A stretch of 64,000 nucleotides of DNA from Ophiocordyceps camponoti-saundersi (nom. inval.) (Eukaryota > Ascomycota > Sordariomycetes > Hypocreales > Ophiocordycipitaceae). Positions 11,371 to 21,997 of the stretch are shown piece after piece (position 1 is the stretch's first letter; the number at the start of each line of letters is the position of its first letter). Made by a program: the position numbers and the translations under genes. The stretch is from NCBI GenBank assembly GCA_003339415.1, contig PDHQ01000039.1:62001-126000 (forward strand), written 5' to 3'. The notes under the pieces are model-generated. The model was given only the letters and a program-made list of their open reading frames with translations, was not told the origin of the DNA and did not search any database.

Positions 11371-12428
11371 ATGGCTACCGTTTATAAGTCTCTCTCTCGA
11401 AAAACGCCGCAGAAAACCAATGTCACCAATAATGGAGGAGTCAAGAAGAATAAGCAACGCGTTCTGATTCTCTCGTCGAGGGGAGTCACCTATAGGTCAG
11501 TGGGCAGCCATGGCACTTCGGTTCTTTGCATCTTGTCTAACTTGAGTAATTCACACACAGACATCGCCATCTGTTGAATGACATTGCATCTATGCTTCCT
11601 CATAGCCGAAAAGACGCGAAGTTCGATTCCAAGTCGAAGTTGAACGAACTCAACGAACTCGCAGAGCTCTACAACTGCAATAATGTTGTTTTCTTCGAAG
11701 CAAGGAAGCGCCAAGATCTCTACGTCTGGCTGAGCAAGGCTCCGAATGGACCAACGGTCAAAATGCATCTACAAAACCGTAAGTAACATCTGCCCGCGCT
11801 TACCAGATCAATCTGACATGCCGAAGTACACACCATGGAAGAATTGCATTTCACGGGAAACTGCCTCAAAGGGTCTCGACCGATCCTGTCCTTCGACGCC
11901 GCGTTCGACAATCATCCCCACCTTCGTGTCATCAAAGAGCTCTTCTTTCATAGTTTCGGTGTTCCTCAAGGCTGCCGGAAATCGAAGCCATTCATCGATC
12001 GTGTCATGGGTTTTAGCGTTCTAGATGGAAAAATCTGGGTGCGCAATTATCAGATCTGTGAGGAAGAGCGCTCGGTCGTCAAACTCGCCAAAGAAGACTC
12101 AGGGACTGGACAGAGCAACAAGTCACCACCAGGAACAGCTGGAGATGAAACAGAGATGCGTCTTGTCGAAATAGGCCCACGCTTTGTCCTCACGCCGATC
12201 GTTATCCAAGAAGGCTCTTTTGGGGGGCCTCTAATTTACCACAACCGCGAGTTCATATCGCCAAATCAGGTGAGAGCCGACATACGGAGGTCAAGAGCTT
12301 CGAAGCACAACGCCAGAGCAGAACAGGCAGTCATGAGGCTTTCCAAAAAGGGAGAATTGGGTTTGAGATCGGACGGAGGCGTTCAACCCCCCAAGGACGA
12401 CCTGGATCGCAAAACGCTATTTGCATAG
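11371..12428 (+). CDS. BRX1: Ribosome biogenesis protein BRX1 (Brix domain)
   Basis: Three exons were rebuilt: 11371-11495, 11561-11778 and 11827-12428, giving 314 residues, close to the usual length. The Brix domain begins with QRVLILSSRGVTYR and continues through HRHLLNDIASMLPHSRKDAKFD, LHTMEELHFTGNCLKGSRP (a near-signature stretch of BRX1) and the FFHSFGVPQGCRKSKPF region. The closing GPRFVLTPIVIQEGSFGG is also typical. Known role: 60S ribosomal subunit assembly in the nucleolus, with Rpf2-type partners. The second intron is only 48 nt and uses the acceptor CCGAAG; this choice is forced by frame and by family similarity. Confidence 0.93.
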
Positions 12429-12847
12429 CTCTGATCTGAGAGGTCTACTTTTCACTTGCGAGTGGGACAGGCTGCATACTTCCTCCAGCGTATTGCGTCT
12501 AAATACCTCTACGGACGTACTGTCGTCATCTGATGCCTCGTCGAGCACAGTAGCGTAAAAGAAAAAGGTTGAGCCACGAGGCACCTACGTAACTCGTTCA
12601 TTTCGCAGACTCCATCCATCGCACGCATGAGGGTCTGGATCGCCACCCTTTACAATGAACAAAGGAAAGTCGAAAGTGCCCGCGCCTTCTAAGACCAAGA
12701 AAAGAAAAAAACCCATCGTGATCCCTCGCCTCCTTGACGCTGCGCCAGCCTCTCCTGATGTGACGTACATTTCGGAGTACATGAGACGTCTGGTATCTAT
12801 CCCAAGCCTCTGCAAAGCCCACGAGAATCCCACTTCGACATGCCTGC
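12429..12847. other. Convergent intergenic region BRX1 / Rab11
   Basis: This 420-base spacer lies between converging genes. A small basic frame on the plus strand starts at 12655 but runs into the Rab11 last exon on the other strand and is not accepted. Confidence 0.45.
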
Positions 12848-13729
12848 TTAGCAGCATTTGCCGCTCTTGGCTGCATCGTCGTCGGCAGGTTTGCTGAGGG
12901 AGATGTTGGTGCCAGCGCCGATCGGGGCCTGAGCCCCGTCTCCGCTGTCGAGAGCCTTGCTAGATACGATCCGAAAAATTTCTGAGAGTAGCCCTTATCA
13001 GCATCTCATCTCTTGCTGTTCTCGCTGATTATCATTCGCGCATACCCGTGAGGATGTTTTGGAAGGCCAGTTCGACATTGCTTGCGTCCAAGGCGGAGGT
13101 CTCGATGAAAGACAACTGGTTCTTGCCTGCGCAGGTCGAGTTAGCAGACGCATGACTGAATCGCATGTGCCCGATGCCTACTGGCAAAGGACTTGGCCTC
13201 CTCCGTCGGCACAGCCCGCAGGTGCCTCAAGTCGCTCTTATTCCCCACCAGCATGATGACGATGTTGGAATCAGCATGATCACGCAGCTCTTTGAGCCAG
13301 CGGGTGACGTTTTCGTAGGTCTGGTGCTTGCTGATGTCGAAGACGAGCAGGGCGCCGACAGCGCCTCGATAGTAGGCAGAGGTGATGGCACGATATCGTT
13401 CCTGGCCAGCCGTATCCCAAATCTGCGCCTTAATCGTCTTGGAGTCAACTTGGATCGATCTGGTGGCGAACTCTACTCCGATCGTCGACTTGGAGTCCAA
13501 GTTGAACTCGTTGCGGGTGAATCGACTGAGAAGGTTGGATTTTCCGACTCCAGAGTCACCGATCAGAACGACTAGCGTCAAAGGGTGAGGCAGTATTAGC
13601 ATGGACCGTGGTGTCTCGACATGGGGTAGCGGAAACCTTTGAAGAGAAACTGTTGGGAGCGTTGTGGTTAGCATATACCCGCTCCACGCAGACGGGAAAA
13701 TTGCGCACATCATATTCATCGTTGGCCAT
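12848..13729 (-). CDS. rab11: Rab11/Ypt31-family small GTPase
   Basis: Five exons were rebuilt: 13729-13709, 13649-13637, 13571-13182, 13126-13046 and 12981-12848, giving 212 residues. Motifs are intact: P-loop GDSGVGKS (16-23), switch TIGVEF (41-46), DTAGQE (64-69), NKSD (122-125), TSA (151-153), and the C-terminal Cys-Cys (211-212) for double geranylgeranylation. The effector region and MANDEYDFLFK start are those of Rab11/Ypt31, which drives trans-Golgi and recycling-endosome traffic to the growing hyphal tip. The first exon codes for only seven residues and the second is a 13-nt micro-exon, so automatic gene finders may miss the true N terminus. Confidence 0.95.
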
Positions 13730-14461
13730 GATGAAGGAGCCTGGATTGACGAAGTGGTGCGGTTGATGCGATGGGCTGGGTTGATGCTGGTGCGGATAGG
13801 TTTAAAGAGGTGATGCGTGTTTGAAGGTGGGAGGACGTTCGTGGGCAGCGGGGGGGAAAGAGTCGCGCTGGGGAAGGGTACCTACTTGGTGCAGTTGACG
13901 GCGGATAGCAGATACGCGACAGTTGCTAGGAGTTTGCGCGGGTTCAGAGGTATCCGGCTACTAGACGGGTCACGGGGACAGGGATATTCGCGCTAGGCGG
14001 AATTTAAACGCACTGTGCTTAATCTGCATCCTCGAGCACCGTGGCCGTTTCACCTTTTACCAAAAGGGAGCCTATGTTCGAGCACGCCTCTAGAGGCACT
14101 TAAGCTTGATGATCTAGAATGTTAGAGCGTTAGCAATCAGATCGAAGTTGAACAATCTGGTGATTGGCCGTCTGTGTTTTGGTGGCGAGTACAGCATTTC
14201 GTGCTGACACAGTGTATTGGCATACCGCACTGTGCAACCAACGCATGTCCATACACTACGATTGCAGGCAGTTGCGACAGGAGTTGGCGGCGGTGCTTCG
14301 GACATTTCCCCCTCACGATTGCTTTGCCCGCCTCATCCTGCGTGGGCCATGCCTACCTACGTAGGTGAATCCGCGCTTGCTGAAAACCTACCTCAGCTTC
14401 GTCTAGTGCCTCGCATCTCACCATTGTTCGCCTCGCCCAAGGTTGGCCGCTCTCCAACTTG
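13730..14461. other. Divergent promoter region Rab11 / chromodomain gene
   Basis: About 730 bases with no supported gene. It presumably holds the promoters of both divergent neighbours. Confidence 0.5.
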
Positions 14462-17400
14462 ATGATGGACGACGACCCAGATATCACGATGGACGACCCA
14501 GATGGCGATGAAATGGACATTTCTTCCTCCCTTGATTCTCTTGGCTCCGCCAAACGTGGCTCCTCCAAACGTGGCTCCTCCAAGCGTGGCTCCTCCAAAC
14601 GTGGCTCCTCCAAACGTGGCTCCTCCGAGAACTTCGATTTCATCCAAATACTCGCGGAGAGGAAAAGCAACGGAATTCCCATGTTTCTCATAGAATGGGA
14701 AAATTACGAGCTGCATGATGCAACGTGGGAGCCTCGAAAGCACCTTCACCCTGACACCTTGAAAGAATGGGAAGCCTTCAAGAAAAGCACTGGCAGACGA
14801 ACGGTCCCGGGATTTAGAGTCAGTACCTGGATACAGACGATCCGTGATGCGGACCGGGAAAAGCGACTGCACCACGAAAGAGACAACGCCAGACGGGTCC
14901 TCGCAGGGAAGCGGCCAAAGGATTACAAGTGGCAACCGGCCGAAGATTTAGAAATAGCCTTTCCCTATCTTGAAAACTTTGAGGATTCTGATGAAGAATC
15001 ATTATTTGTCCAAAGCCCGAGTTCTGTCCAAAGCCCGAGTTCGGCGGAACATGAACAACCGCACGATCCAGGCTCGCCATTATTCTCCGAAGATGACGAC
15101 TTGGGACAAACGCTCGTTGAGGGTGCTGCGCCCCTGGACCTAAATGTAGTTGCGCCAACGGAAAGAAGCTCGGAAAACGATAGCTCGAGGCCGATGACAG
15201 CTCTGAATTCGAGAGAGCCGAGCCTGCGGAATACTTCTGAGACAGTCTCGTCAGTCGCCGGACGAATTCCGTCGACAAAACCACCCGGACCCGGAGCGAC
15301 AGCCACATTTACACCGAGAAGAAGCTCACAACCTTCTGTACCGGCAAGAGCCACCACGAGCGCCGCCCAGAGACGGACGAGCCAAGGTTCGGGAAGCAAC
15401 GTCTTTAACGGCGGCAAACCGACAAAACAGAGACAGACCCTGCTGGACGCCGTTTCGGACACAACCAAGGAACCAAAGCTTTTAAGGTTGCGCCACCAAA
15501 ATTTGGTTCAAAAGAAATCGAGAGATATAGAGGGACTTATTGCCCCAGCTCTTTCTCCTAACCAGCTTATTCCCCTGTCCCAAAGCTCGACCGGCTTTAA
15601 TGTTAAGCCCTTGAATGAACCATCTCTCGGTCCTCAAAGCTCCGAGATAGAAGGAATAGACCATGAAAGAAAGCGAACGATACAATGGGACGACAACATC
15701 CAAGTGCGTGAAGTGCCACGTCTCAGCCAAGAGGCGGATGAGGTCGATGAGGATGATCTCGATGCTAACGAGCTTCATGAGGGAACAAAGGCGAGCACTC
15801 CACACGAAATGGAAGCACGGGAGGGTGCGCAATCTCGAAATCGCATATTCCGGTCTAAGACAATGTCGTGTCAGCTTGGGACAGAGAACGCGCAGTCAAT
15901 CTCCATGACCTTTCATGGCTTACCGGAAGACGCAACAGACCATTGGCTTCAGCATTTCGGAAGCCTGCACCAAATCGTCTTCACACATGCTTGTACGATT
16001 CAGGACTTCACTTCAAAACGATCTCGGTTGGTAGACGAGAAACTGTGCGAAGGTTTTGTATCAACCTCGGAGGATGCTGCGAACCTGGAATCGGTTATCC
16101 ATTGGCTCGATGTTGGCTGCTCTTATCTGATACACTATAACAAGGATTACTCTATAGTACTCGTCCCGTCTTCAGAGGCCGCGCAATTGAAGGACGAACA
16201 AGCACAACCTTCTAGCGACTCTGGCACCTACATGCTCAGATACTACATTGTCAAGCCTAGCGCCGCTTTTGACCCGAATATGCTCGCGCCCTTGTCTATC
16301 ACGGTACCGCCGGAGGGGCTGGATATTAAGGCAACATCGGGGCTCCCGATTTTCGATGTCGTTTTCGGACTTCGGCCGGATCAACTATTACCATCAAAGA
16401 ACCGCAAATGGAGCCGACACTGTTTTTTCCTCGCCTTTCCGCCGTCCGCTCGGCAGGAAGCCTGTTTTGTATCACAATGGTTTCGATATTGGCAAGCGGA
16501 CTGCGACATAAAATCCAGCCTAAACCCCGGCGAGTGGCTTAGTTTCGTAAAACTAGATTACGGAACTGTGATCATCCATCAGGACGCCGTCCGGATGATA
16601 CCTTTGTTTCCATGCTTTGCCGATCTTCTCCGTCGTGCAAACACGGACTACACATTTTTCCTCTTTCAAAGGGCTTTGTCGACGTCACTGTTACCGAGCT
16701 CCGCCAACTTTGGCCCTGGTGGGAACGAATTGTGTCCTGTCTTCCGTTGGAGCGATGCGTTTCTGTTGACACCGAGTTTCTTCGTGTCCCAGCCTGAACA
16801 GGCTTACATTCTCATCAAATGGCTGTGGAAAAGTAATCAGCCGAACGCTTCAATCTATCATCAAAAAAGGCTGGTAGTGTGTGCCGCAGTCAGCAGCTGG
16901 ACGTTGGAACTGGCCTTCGAAAAGAAACGGAAACTCGAAAGCATGAGTAGTTCGGAGAGAATGCTTGCTGGGCTGACGGATCAAGCCGTCGAGTCTGCGT
17001 TCAAGACATACAAACTAATCCAAGCTTTCATGGGCCTACTTGACGACGACGGCGACGACAGTCCTATTGTGCTGGCGCCCGAAGTGATTGTCGGAGACGA
17101 TGAACAGAGTCTGGTCAACTGGTTCGGATGGTGGACCATCCAGAACATGGACAAGGTTCGAAAGTCTTACGTCGTGGGCTCTGACCATTGTCATCATCCA
17201 GCCCGCCTGTCGAAACTGATTTCAGCATCAGACTGCGAGCTGGCGCGCCCGAAAAGTTTCGATGACGACGGTCAGAATCAAGGTATTCAGAATCTACAAA
17301 ACGAAGAATGGAAACTTGTTGCCAATGACGATGCCCAAACATTACACAAGTACCTGTTGGATATCGAAGAAAACATCAAACGACAACCGCTTCGCCCGAT

Positions 17401-18391
17401 GTTGTTATTTCGATATGTCGTTGCTCATTGGAACACAGACATGCCGTTTCATTTTCAAGACTACAAAGGCTCCTTTTCACTTTACAAACAATGGATTAAG
17501 GTGTCAGTAGACGTTCTGAGTCAGTCATATAATAGACGCATCAACACGATCAGTGGCCTTTTCTACACAATCGAAGGAGAGTGGGATCCTGCCAAGTATC
17601 CGCGAGATACAAGACAAAAGCGACGACCGTGGATTGCCATATTTCGTCCGATAAACCCCCACAATTTCCAACGGACGAACAGCGAGCTGCTCCTGTGGGA
17701 TGTTGCAGCCTGGTCGAAGCATCCAGGAGATGCAAAGGTGTATGAGGACGAGCTCATCTGCGCGCAGAAGGAACTCCTGAAAGCTGTCCGCGAAGCCAGT
17801 CGGGGTTCTCTCGGGTTACCGCTCGAACGAATCTGGTTGGGCGGGTCCATATCGAATTTCGGGGGGGAAGAATTCTCGCAGCCGCTTGACATCACTCTGA
17901 ATTGGCTGCAAAACCTTCCAGGCAACATCAGGCAGTTGCTGCCTGCTCATACCGACCAGCTCCCAGATAGAGGCTGGAAGCGAGTCTGGCCGGGGAAGCC
18001 GCCCGAGGCGCTGACGTGCCCGATACCGAGCTCGTTCTCCGCCGTAAGAGGGGCAAACCCAGTGCCTGCAGACTCGGAGCCTGCGGTATCAACGGACACA
18101 ATGCCGAAGATCTTTCATCCTCCGGATACGGACGACGGGCCACGATCAAGGTCTAGAAACAGGCTTTACGACTGGGCCGAGGGCCAGCGAAGGCGAGGCT
18201 TCACTGGGAAAACGGAGTTTACCTTTGAACCAACTATGAAGTGGTACAAAGACCAGATTCAACATGGGAAAGGGCTGCATCATGTTGATTTCTCAGGATG
18301 GAGGTTCATATTCCAAAGCCACAACATACCTGATCCTGAGGCCATGACAAAAACCACTGTCAAGGACAGGCGTCAGGGCGTTAACAGCTGA
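14462..18391 (+). CDS. Large chromodomain protein (1309 residues)
   Basis: A single intronless frame. The ATG at 14462 (or 14465) is used; the codon before it is a TTG. Residues about 30-54 are five exact KRGSS repeats. A chromodomain follows at about 58-110 (FDFIQILAERK, FLIEWENYELHDATWEP, HLHPDTLKEWEAFKK) with the aromatic cage positions mostly kept. Residues 150-460 are disordered and acidic/Ser-rich. The C-terminal 800 residues contain conserved-looking globular blocks (HCFFLAFPPSARQEACFVSQWF; RPWIAIFRPINPHNFQR) that I cannot assign to a named domain. Chromodomains bind methylated histone H3 (K9 or K27), so a silencing role is likely. The nearby Hda1 and SUZ12 genes fit that context. It is not a retrotransposon integrase: no RT, RNase H or integrase motifs exist. 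Confidence 0.7.
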   Translation: MMDDDPDITMDDPDGDEMDISSSLDSLGSAKRGSSKRGSSKRGSSKRGSSKRGSSENFDFIQILAERKSNGIPMFLIEWENYELHDATWEPRKHLHPDTLKEWEAFKKSTGRRTVPGFRVSTWIQTIRDADREKRLHHERDNARRVLAGKRPKDYKWQPAEDLEIAFPYLENFEDSDEESLFVQSPSSVQSPSSAEHEQPHDPGSPLFSEDDDLGQTLVEGAAPLDLNVVAPTERSSENDSSRPMTALNSREPSLRNTSETVSSVAGRIPSTKPPGPGATATFTPRRSSQPSVPARATTSAAQRRTSQGSGSNVFNGGKPTKQRQTLLDAVSDTTKEPKLLRLRHQNLVQKKSRDIEGLIAPALSPNQLIPLSQSSTGFNVKPLNEPSLGPQSSEIEGIDHERKRTIQWDDNIQVREVPRLSQEADEVDEDDLDANELHEGTKASTPHEMEAREGAQSRNRIFRSKTMSCQLGTENAQSISMTFHGLPEDATDHWLQHFGSLHQIVFTHACTIQDFTSKRSRLVDEKLCEGFVSTSEDAANLESVIHWLDVGCSYLIHYNKDYSIVLVPSSEAAQLKDEQAQPSSDSGTYMLRYYIVKPSAAFDPNMLAPLSITVPPEGLDIKATSGLPIFDVVFGLRPDQLLPSKNRKWSRHCFFLAFPPSARQEACFVSQWFRYWQADCDIKSSLNPGEWLSFVKLDYGTVIIHQDAVRMIPLFPCFADLLRRANTDYTFFLFQRALSTSLLPSSANFGPGGNELCPVFRWSDAFLLTPSFFVSQPEQAYILIKWLWKSNQPNASIYHQKRLVVCAAVSSWTLELAFEKKRKLESMSSSERMLAGLTDQAVESAFKTYKLIQAFMGLLDDDGDDSPIVLAPEVIVGDDEQSLVNWFGWWTIQNMDKVRKSYVVGSDHCHHPARLSKLISASDCELARPKSFDDDGQNQGIQNLQNEEWKLVANDDAQTLHKYLLDIEENIKRQPLRPMLLFRYVVAHWNTDMPFHFQDYKGSFSLYKQWIKVSVDVLSQSYNRRINTISGLFYTIEGEWDPAKYPRDTRQKRRPWIAIFRPINPHNFQRTNSELLLWDVAAWSKHPGDAKVYEDELICAQKELLKAVREASRGSLGLPLERIWLGGSISNFGGEEFSQPLDITLNWLQNLPGNIRQLLPAHTDQLPDRGWKRVWPGKPPEALTCPIPSSFSAVRGANPVPADSEPAVSTDTMPKIFHPPDTDDGPRSRSRNRLYDWAEGQRRRGFTGKTEFTFEPTMKWYKDQIQHGKGLHHVDFSGWRFIFQSHNIPDPEAMTKTTVKDRRQGVNS
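14552..14626 (+). repeat. In-frame 15-bp minisatellite, five units (KRGSS)
   Basis: Five tandem copies of AAACGTGGCTCCTCC, one with a silent AAG, lie directly before the chromodomain. Near identity suggests recent expansion or slippage, and copy number may vary between strains. Confidence 0.92.
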
Positions 18392-18516
18392 GGCAATGAG
18401 CAGGGTGCTTCAAGACTTTTTTTTGCACGCGTGCACTGCATTTCTTAGGCGTAGATTTGGGTTGAGCGGCATGCGACATAATGTTTTTCGTCATTTGCTG
18501 ATGGAGAAGACAGGCG

Positions 18517-19558
18517 TCATCTGGTGGAGGAAGGGAAGCTTCGTGTGCTTAAAAGGATGCCTTTCACTCGCCTAATGTTATCGCGAACTTTGCGAATCTC
18601 GTCGTCCGGCTCGACCCTCTTCGCTGTACCGTAAATTTCGTATCCACCAAGAAAGTGGGCTCGACTACCGTATGTCATGCTGTCGAGGTCGTCGCGCAGC
18701 ACGTCAAGCAGCGTCCGTACGTTCTCGAGGTGTTCGCTTTCTGAACGATATTGGTCTTTCAGACCAGAGAGCGTCCGAACCGCGTCGCACAGACGATCAG
18801 CCTGGCGGTCCGCTTCCGAAGCTGCGGAAGACTGGCTCTGCGCGGCGACGGCAGGGCTGACAGGTAGTGACGTCTGGGTGCCGACGTCACGATGGAACAT
18901 CTCGAAGGGGTCCTCGGCGTCGCTGTCGGTGTCTGCGTGCGCACCAAGACCGGGCCCCGCGGGAATGGTGGAGACGGAATTTTCGAGGGTGGAAAGGAGA
19001 GTAAGAAGCTTTTGGCTTGTGGTCGCATAGAGACCGGATCGGGCATCTGTTAATTCATCGACCATGGGCGCGACATAATATTTGCTCAAGCCGTAGAGAA
19101 GCGTCGCAAGGCCAGCGAAGCCATAAATGGTGTTTAGGAGGCGGCTCGTGGTGACTAAGGGTGGTGGTCTGACGGGTTTGGCAAGGAATTCGGGATATGT
19201 GACGACAGGGGGAGCATCGTCAGTAGAGGTGATGGGAGCTGTCTCTGCGTCGTGCTGCGTAGGTGAATGTTAGCTTTGTGAAGCATCAAATAGAAATGTT
19301 TCGGGAGAGACTGACCTCGCTAGACTGAGATGTGACTTTTTCCTCCGCTAGAAGCTTCTCGATATCGACATCGGAGATACCCTTGGACTTTAAGAATCTG
19401 GCCTTATCCTGTCGTGAGGCCGTCCTGACGTGGTCAGTATCGAGGAAGCGACGGGCGATTTGCAGATGATTTTGTTCAGAGTTATCGCGTAAGTCTGGCG
19501 AAGGATGGGTTGGCTCGCTGAGTTTTTGGGATGTCGATTCTTCTGAATCGCCCGCCAT
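18517..19558 (-). CDS. Pex14-family peroxin, Pex14/17 (PEX33)-like
   Basis: Two exons were rebuilt, 19558-19316 and 19254-18517, joined by a 61-nt GT-AG intron, giving 326 residues. Residues about 30-65 match the Pex14 N-terminal domain that binds Pex5 (IARRFLDTDHV, ARFLKSKGISDVDIEKLL). A hydrophobic segment near residues 118-135 (TIYGFAGLATLLYGLSKYYV) is a likely membrane anchor. The rest is a helical, partly acidic tail. Known for the family: docking of cargo-loaded Pex5 at the peroxisome membrane; filamentous ascomycetes carry a second, hybrid Pex14/17 peroxin, which this length and tail resemble. Classical Pex14 itself is the alternative. It converges on the chromodomain gene with only 125 bases between stops. 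Confidence 0.7.
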
Positions 19559-20607
19559 TTTGAGCCGTCGAAAAGGCAAGCTTCCCAGCTTAGAAGGGGT
19601 CGAATTGCGGTCGAGGCTTGGATCGTCGTTACGTCGGTCTGGTAGAGTCTACTCAGTCTAGAGACGACTGGGCAGTGACAGCCTCGCCGGCTAAGAGTCG
19701 GGATTTGCCCGAATGACAGACAGTGAGTCCTTCGGCCCCTTTTGTCCGGGCCGAGCTCGGATACGCGCTAAAACCCCGGGCGATGCAAGTCCCCCTGCAG
19801 CCATCGACGTCTCGCGACAGAAGAACAGCGAAACGACGTCGGTCTGCGAGAGGCCGCCCTGTGATGCGCCGCATCGGGCACTCCTGTGAATCCTGCTTCG
19901 ACCCCTCCCGATATTGTCATCAGCTCAGCTGCCGCCGTTGACGGGAAGCGCAGGTTACCTATATCTACCGCTTGCTACCCAACGAGAGGTACGGCCGCCT
20001 GCCTGCGTGTCGCGAGTTCGCTGTTGTATATCCCCGTCTGGTCCTTATTGCATGTCTACCTGCTACGTTTTGATTTCGGCTCTTGTTTGCTTATGTGTCC
20101 GTGTATGTAATTGCATTCATCCTTCCCGCAAGTTGCCATCCTCTTCTTTACCCCCTTCAGAGAGCTTCTGGGGAGTACAGGCATATCCGGGTACTACACA
20201 AAGAGAGCTGGGTACAGTTAAGTACCTAAGCTCGTACAGCGCTGCCAACCTCTCTCTCTTTCTGTCCCTCCCTACCCTTGTCTCCTTCTCTCTTCTTCTT
20301 CTTCTTCTGCTCCTCTCCCCCTCTTCCCCCTCGGTCTCTCTCCCCTTTCTATACGTCGCATCAAAGAGATGAGGAGCATCGACACAAGTTACCTCACAGT
20401 GGCCAGGGCACGGAGGGAGACGTGCGCTGCGCCACGCTTCGTGCAAGCCGTATCGAACCAATAGATTTACCTCGAAGAGCCTAAGACGGCAGCTGGAAAG
20501 TCCCAAGCAATTAACTTCACTCTTCTTTCCTTTTTCTTCTATTGTTCACTCACCATTTCCAAACAATTGCCACGTCTTTCCTCCGCCAGTGCGGCGCCAT
20601 ATCATCA
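19559..20607. other. Divergent promoter region Pex14/17 / IES2
   Basis: About 1 kb between divergent genes. A pyrimidine-rich CTT/CTC tract at about 20250-20345 and a second near 20520-20545 precede IES2, as is common upstream of fungal housekeeping genes. No gene or RNA was recognised. Confidence 0.5.
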
Positions 20608-21997
20608 ATGGCTTCACGTCCGCGACGCTCTGCCGCCGCCAGGGCGAAAGAGTTCATCTCAGTACATGCAAAATGGGCTGACGCAAGTGACAAGAGTGAC
20701 CGCGCCATGGCGTCGCGAAGATCCGGCCGCACATCCGGGGCTGCCCTGCACGATGCACCTTCCTCACCCAGCGACTCGCACATCAGCGTCAACGTCAAGT
20801 CATCTTCATCGTCAAAGTCTGCCCGAGGCAACGCCCGACGCAGTGAGAGGTTTGAAGGCGGCCAGATTGTTTCCGGCACCCGCAATAGAGGGGGCCGAAA
20901 GAATTATGTGATAGAATCAAGCGACGACGAGGAAGATGAGGTCGAGGTAGAGGATGACGAGATGGACGATGAAGATGTTGGCGACGAAGACGCAGAAGGC
21001 GAGGAGATGGAGCTTGATGCAGAGGGTGACGACGTGGATGCCGAGGGTGATGATGACGCCGAGGGTGATGTTGACGTGATTACGTCTGTGGCCCCTTCGG
21101 CTCCCACCATCAGGGTCTCTCAACCGTCAACATCTCGGCCTGCTGCTAGGGCTGCTGCCCATAAAATCGCGGCAGAGAGAGCGGACGAAGAAGATGACGA
21201 GGACGACGACGAGGACGAGGAGGACGATGAAGACGACGACGAAGACGACGAAGAACTCAGCGAACCGGGAGAGAGTGATGTGGCAGACCAAACGCTTGGC
21301 CTTGTCGACGAGACTATGGCGGATGAAGATGCCGAAGGTGAAGAGATCGAGGTCGCTGGGGAGGAGGGAGAGGCGGAAGGGCCGGAGCAGAATAGCGAAG
21401 ACGATGGCAGCCGAGATGGCTCTCCTGATCTCACCAAAATGACCAAGCGTCAGCGAGCCCGGTTCGAGGAGCCTCAGGAGTACATGAAGTTGTCCGACGG
21501 TTTGTTTACGCTGGTTCCGTTGGCATTTGTCAAGGCTCACATTTCTATGCAGAAGTTCAGGTCAAGAAGCATTTCACGGCCGAAGAACTTTCTATGCGAA
21601 GACAGGAAATGGCTCGCCGCCGACGAAATCTTAGCGAGAAGAGGACCGAGGAAGTCAAGGTAAGTTGGTTTCTGGAAGCACCACCATCACATCAACATGA
21701 CTGACATTGGTCGAACAGATGGAAACAATAAACAAGCTCCTCAAGAAGCAAGCCCCAAAGACCAACCGCAAAGGAGCGGCCGCTGCCTCATCGGCTGCGG
21801 CCACGGCAACGTCGGCTCGAGGCACAACGCCGGACTCGGACGAGCCAAAGCCAGATCCCATGTTCATCCGCTGGGTGAACAGGAAGGACGGCAGCGTTCT
21901 TTCCGTGCCCGGGGAAATGCTGTCTGGGCCAGTAGGCTGCCTCTTTATGAAGGAACAGGGGCTGGCCTCAGGCAAGATGGCGGAAGAGGTTACATAG
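20608..21997 (+). CDS. IES2: INO80 chromatin-remodelling complex subunit 2 (IES2, PAPA-1 motif)
   Basis: Three exons were rebuilt: 20608-21499, 21553-21659 and 21719-21997, giving 425 residues. The N-terminal 270 residues are low-complexity, with basic Ser/Arg blocks and long Asp/Glu runs. At about 285-355 the PAPA-1-like conserved region appears: LTKMTKRQRARFEEPQEYM, then LSDEVQVKKHFTAEELSMRR, REMARRRR-like and EKRTEEVKMETINKLLKKQ. The tail carries IRWVNRKDGSVLSVPGEML. Known role: Ies2 is an INO80 subunit that activates the remodelling ATPase in the nucleus. The 53-nt first intron splits the signature motif, and its removal restores the conserved reading. The last exon has a decayed tandem copy just downstream. 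Confidence 0.85.

Noticed and set aside
12655..12897. 80-residue basic plus-strand frame
   Set aside because: It overlaps the Rab11 last exon on the other strand and has no motif; the Rab11 tail with Cys-Cys end is far better supported.
14462..18391. Chromodomain as part of a chromovirus retrotransposon
   Set aside because: No reverse transcriptase, RNase H or integrase motifs and no terminal repeats; the chromodomain is N-terminal, not at an integrase end.
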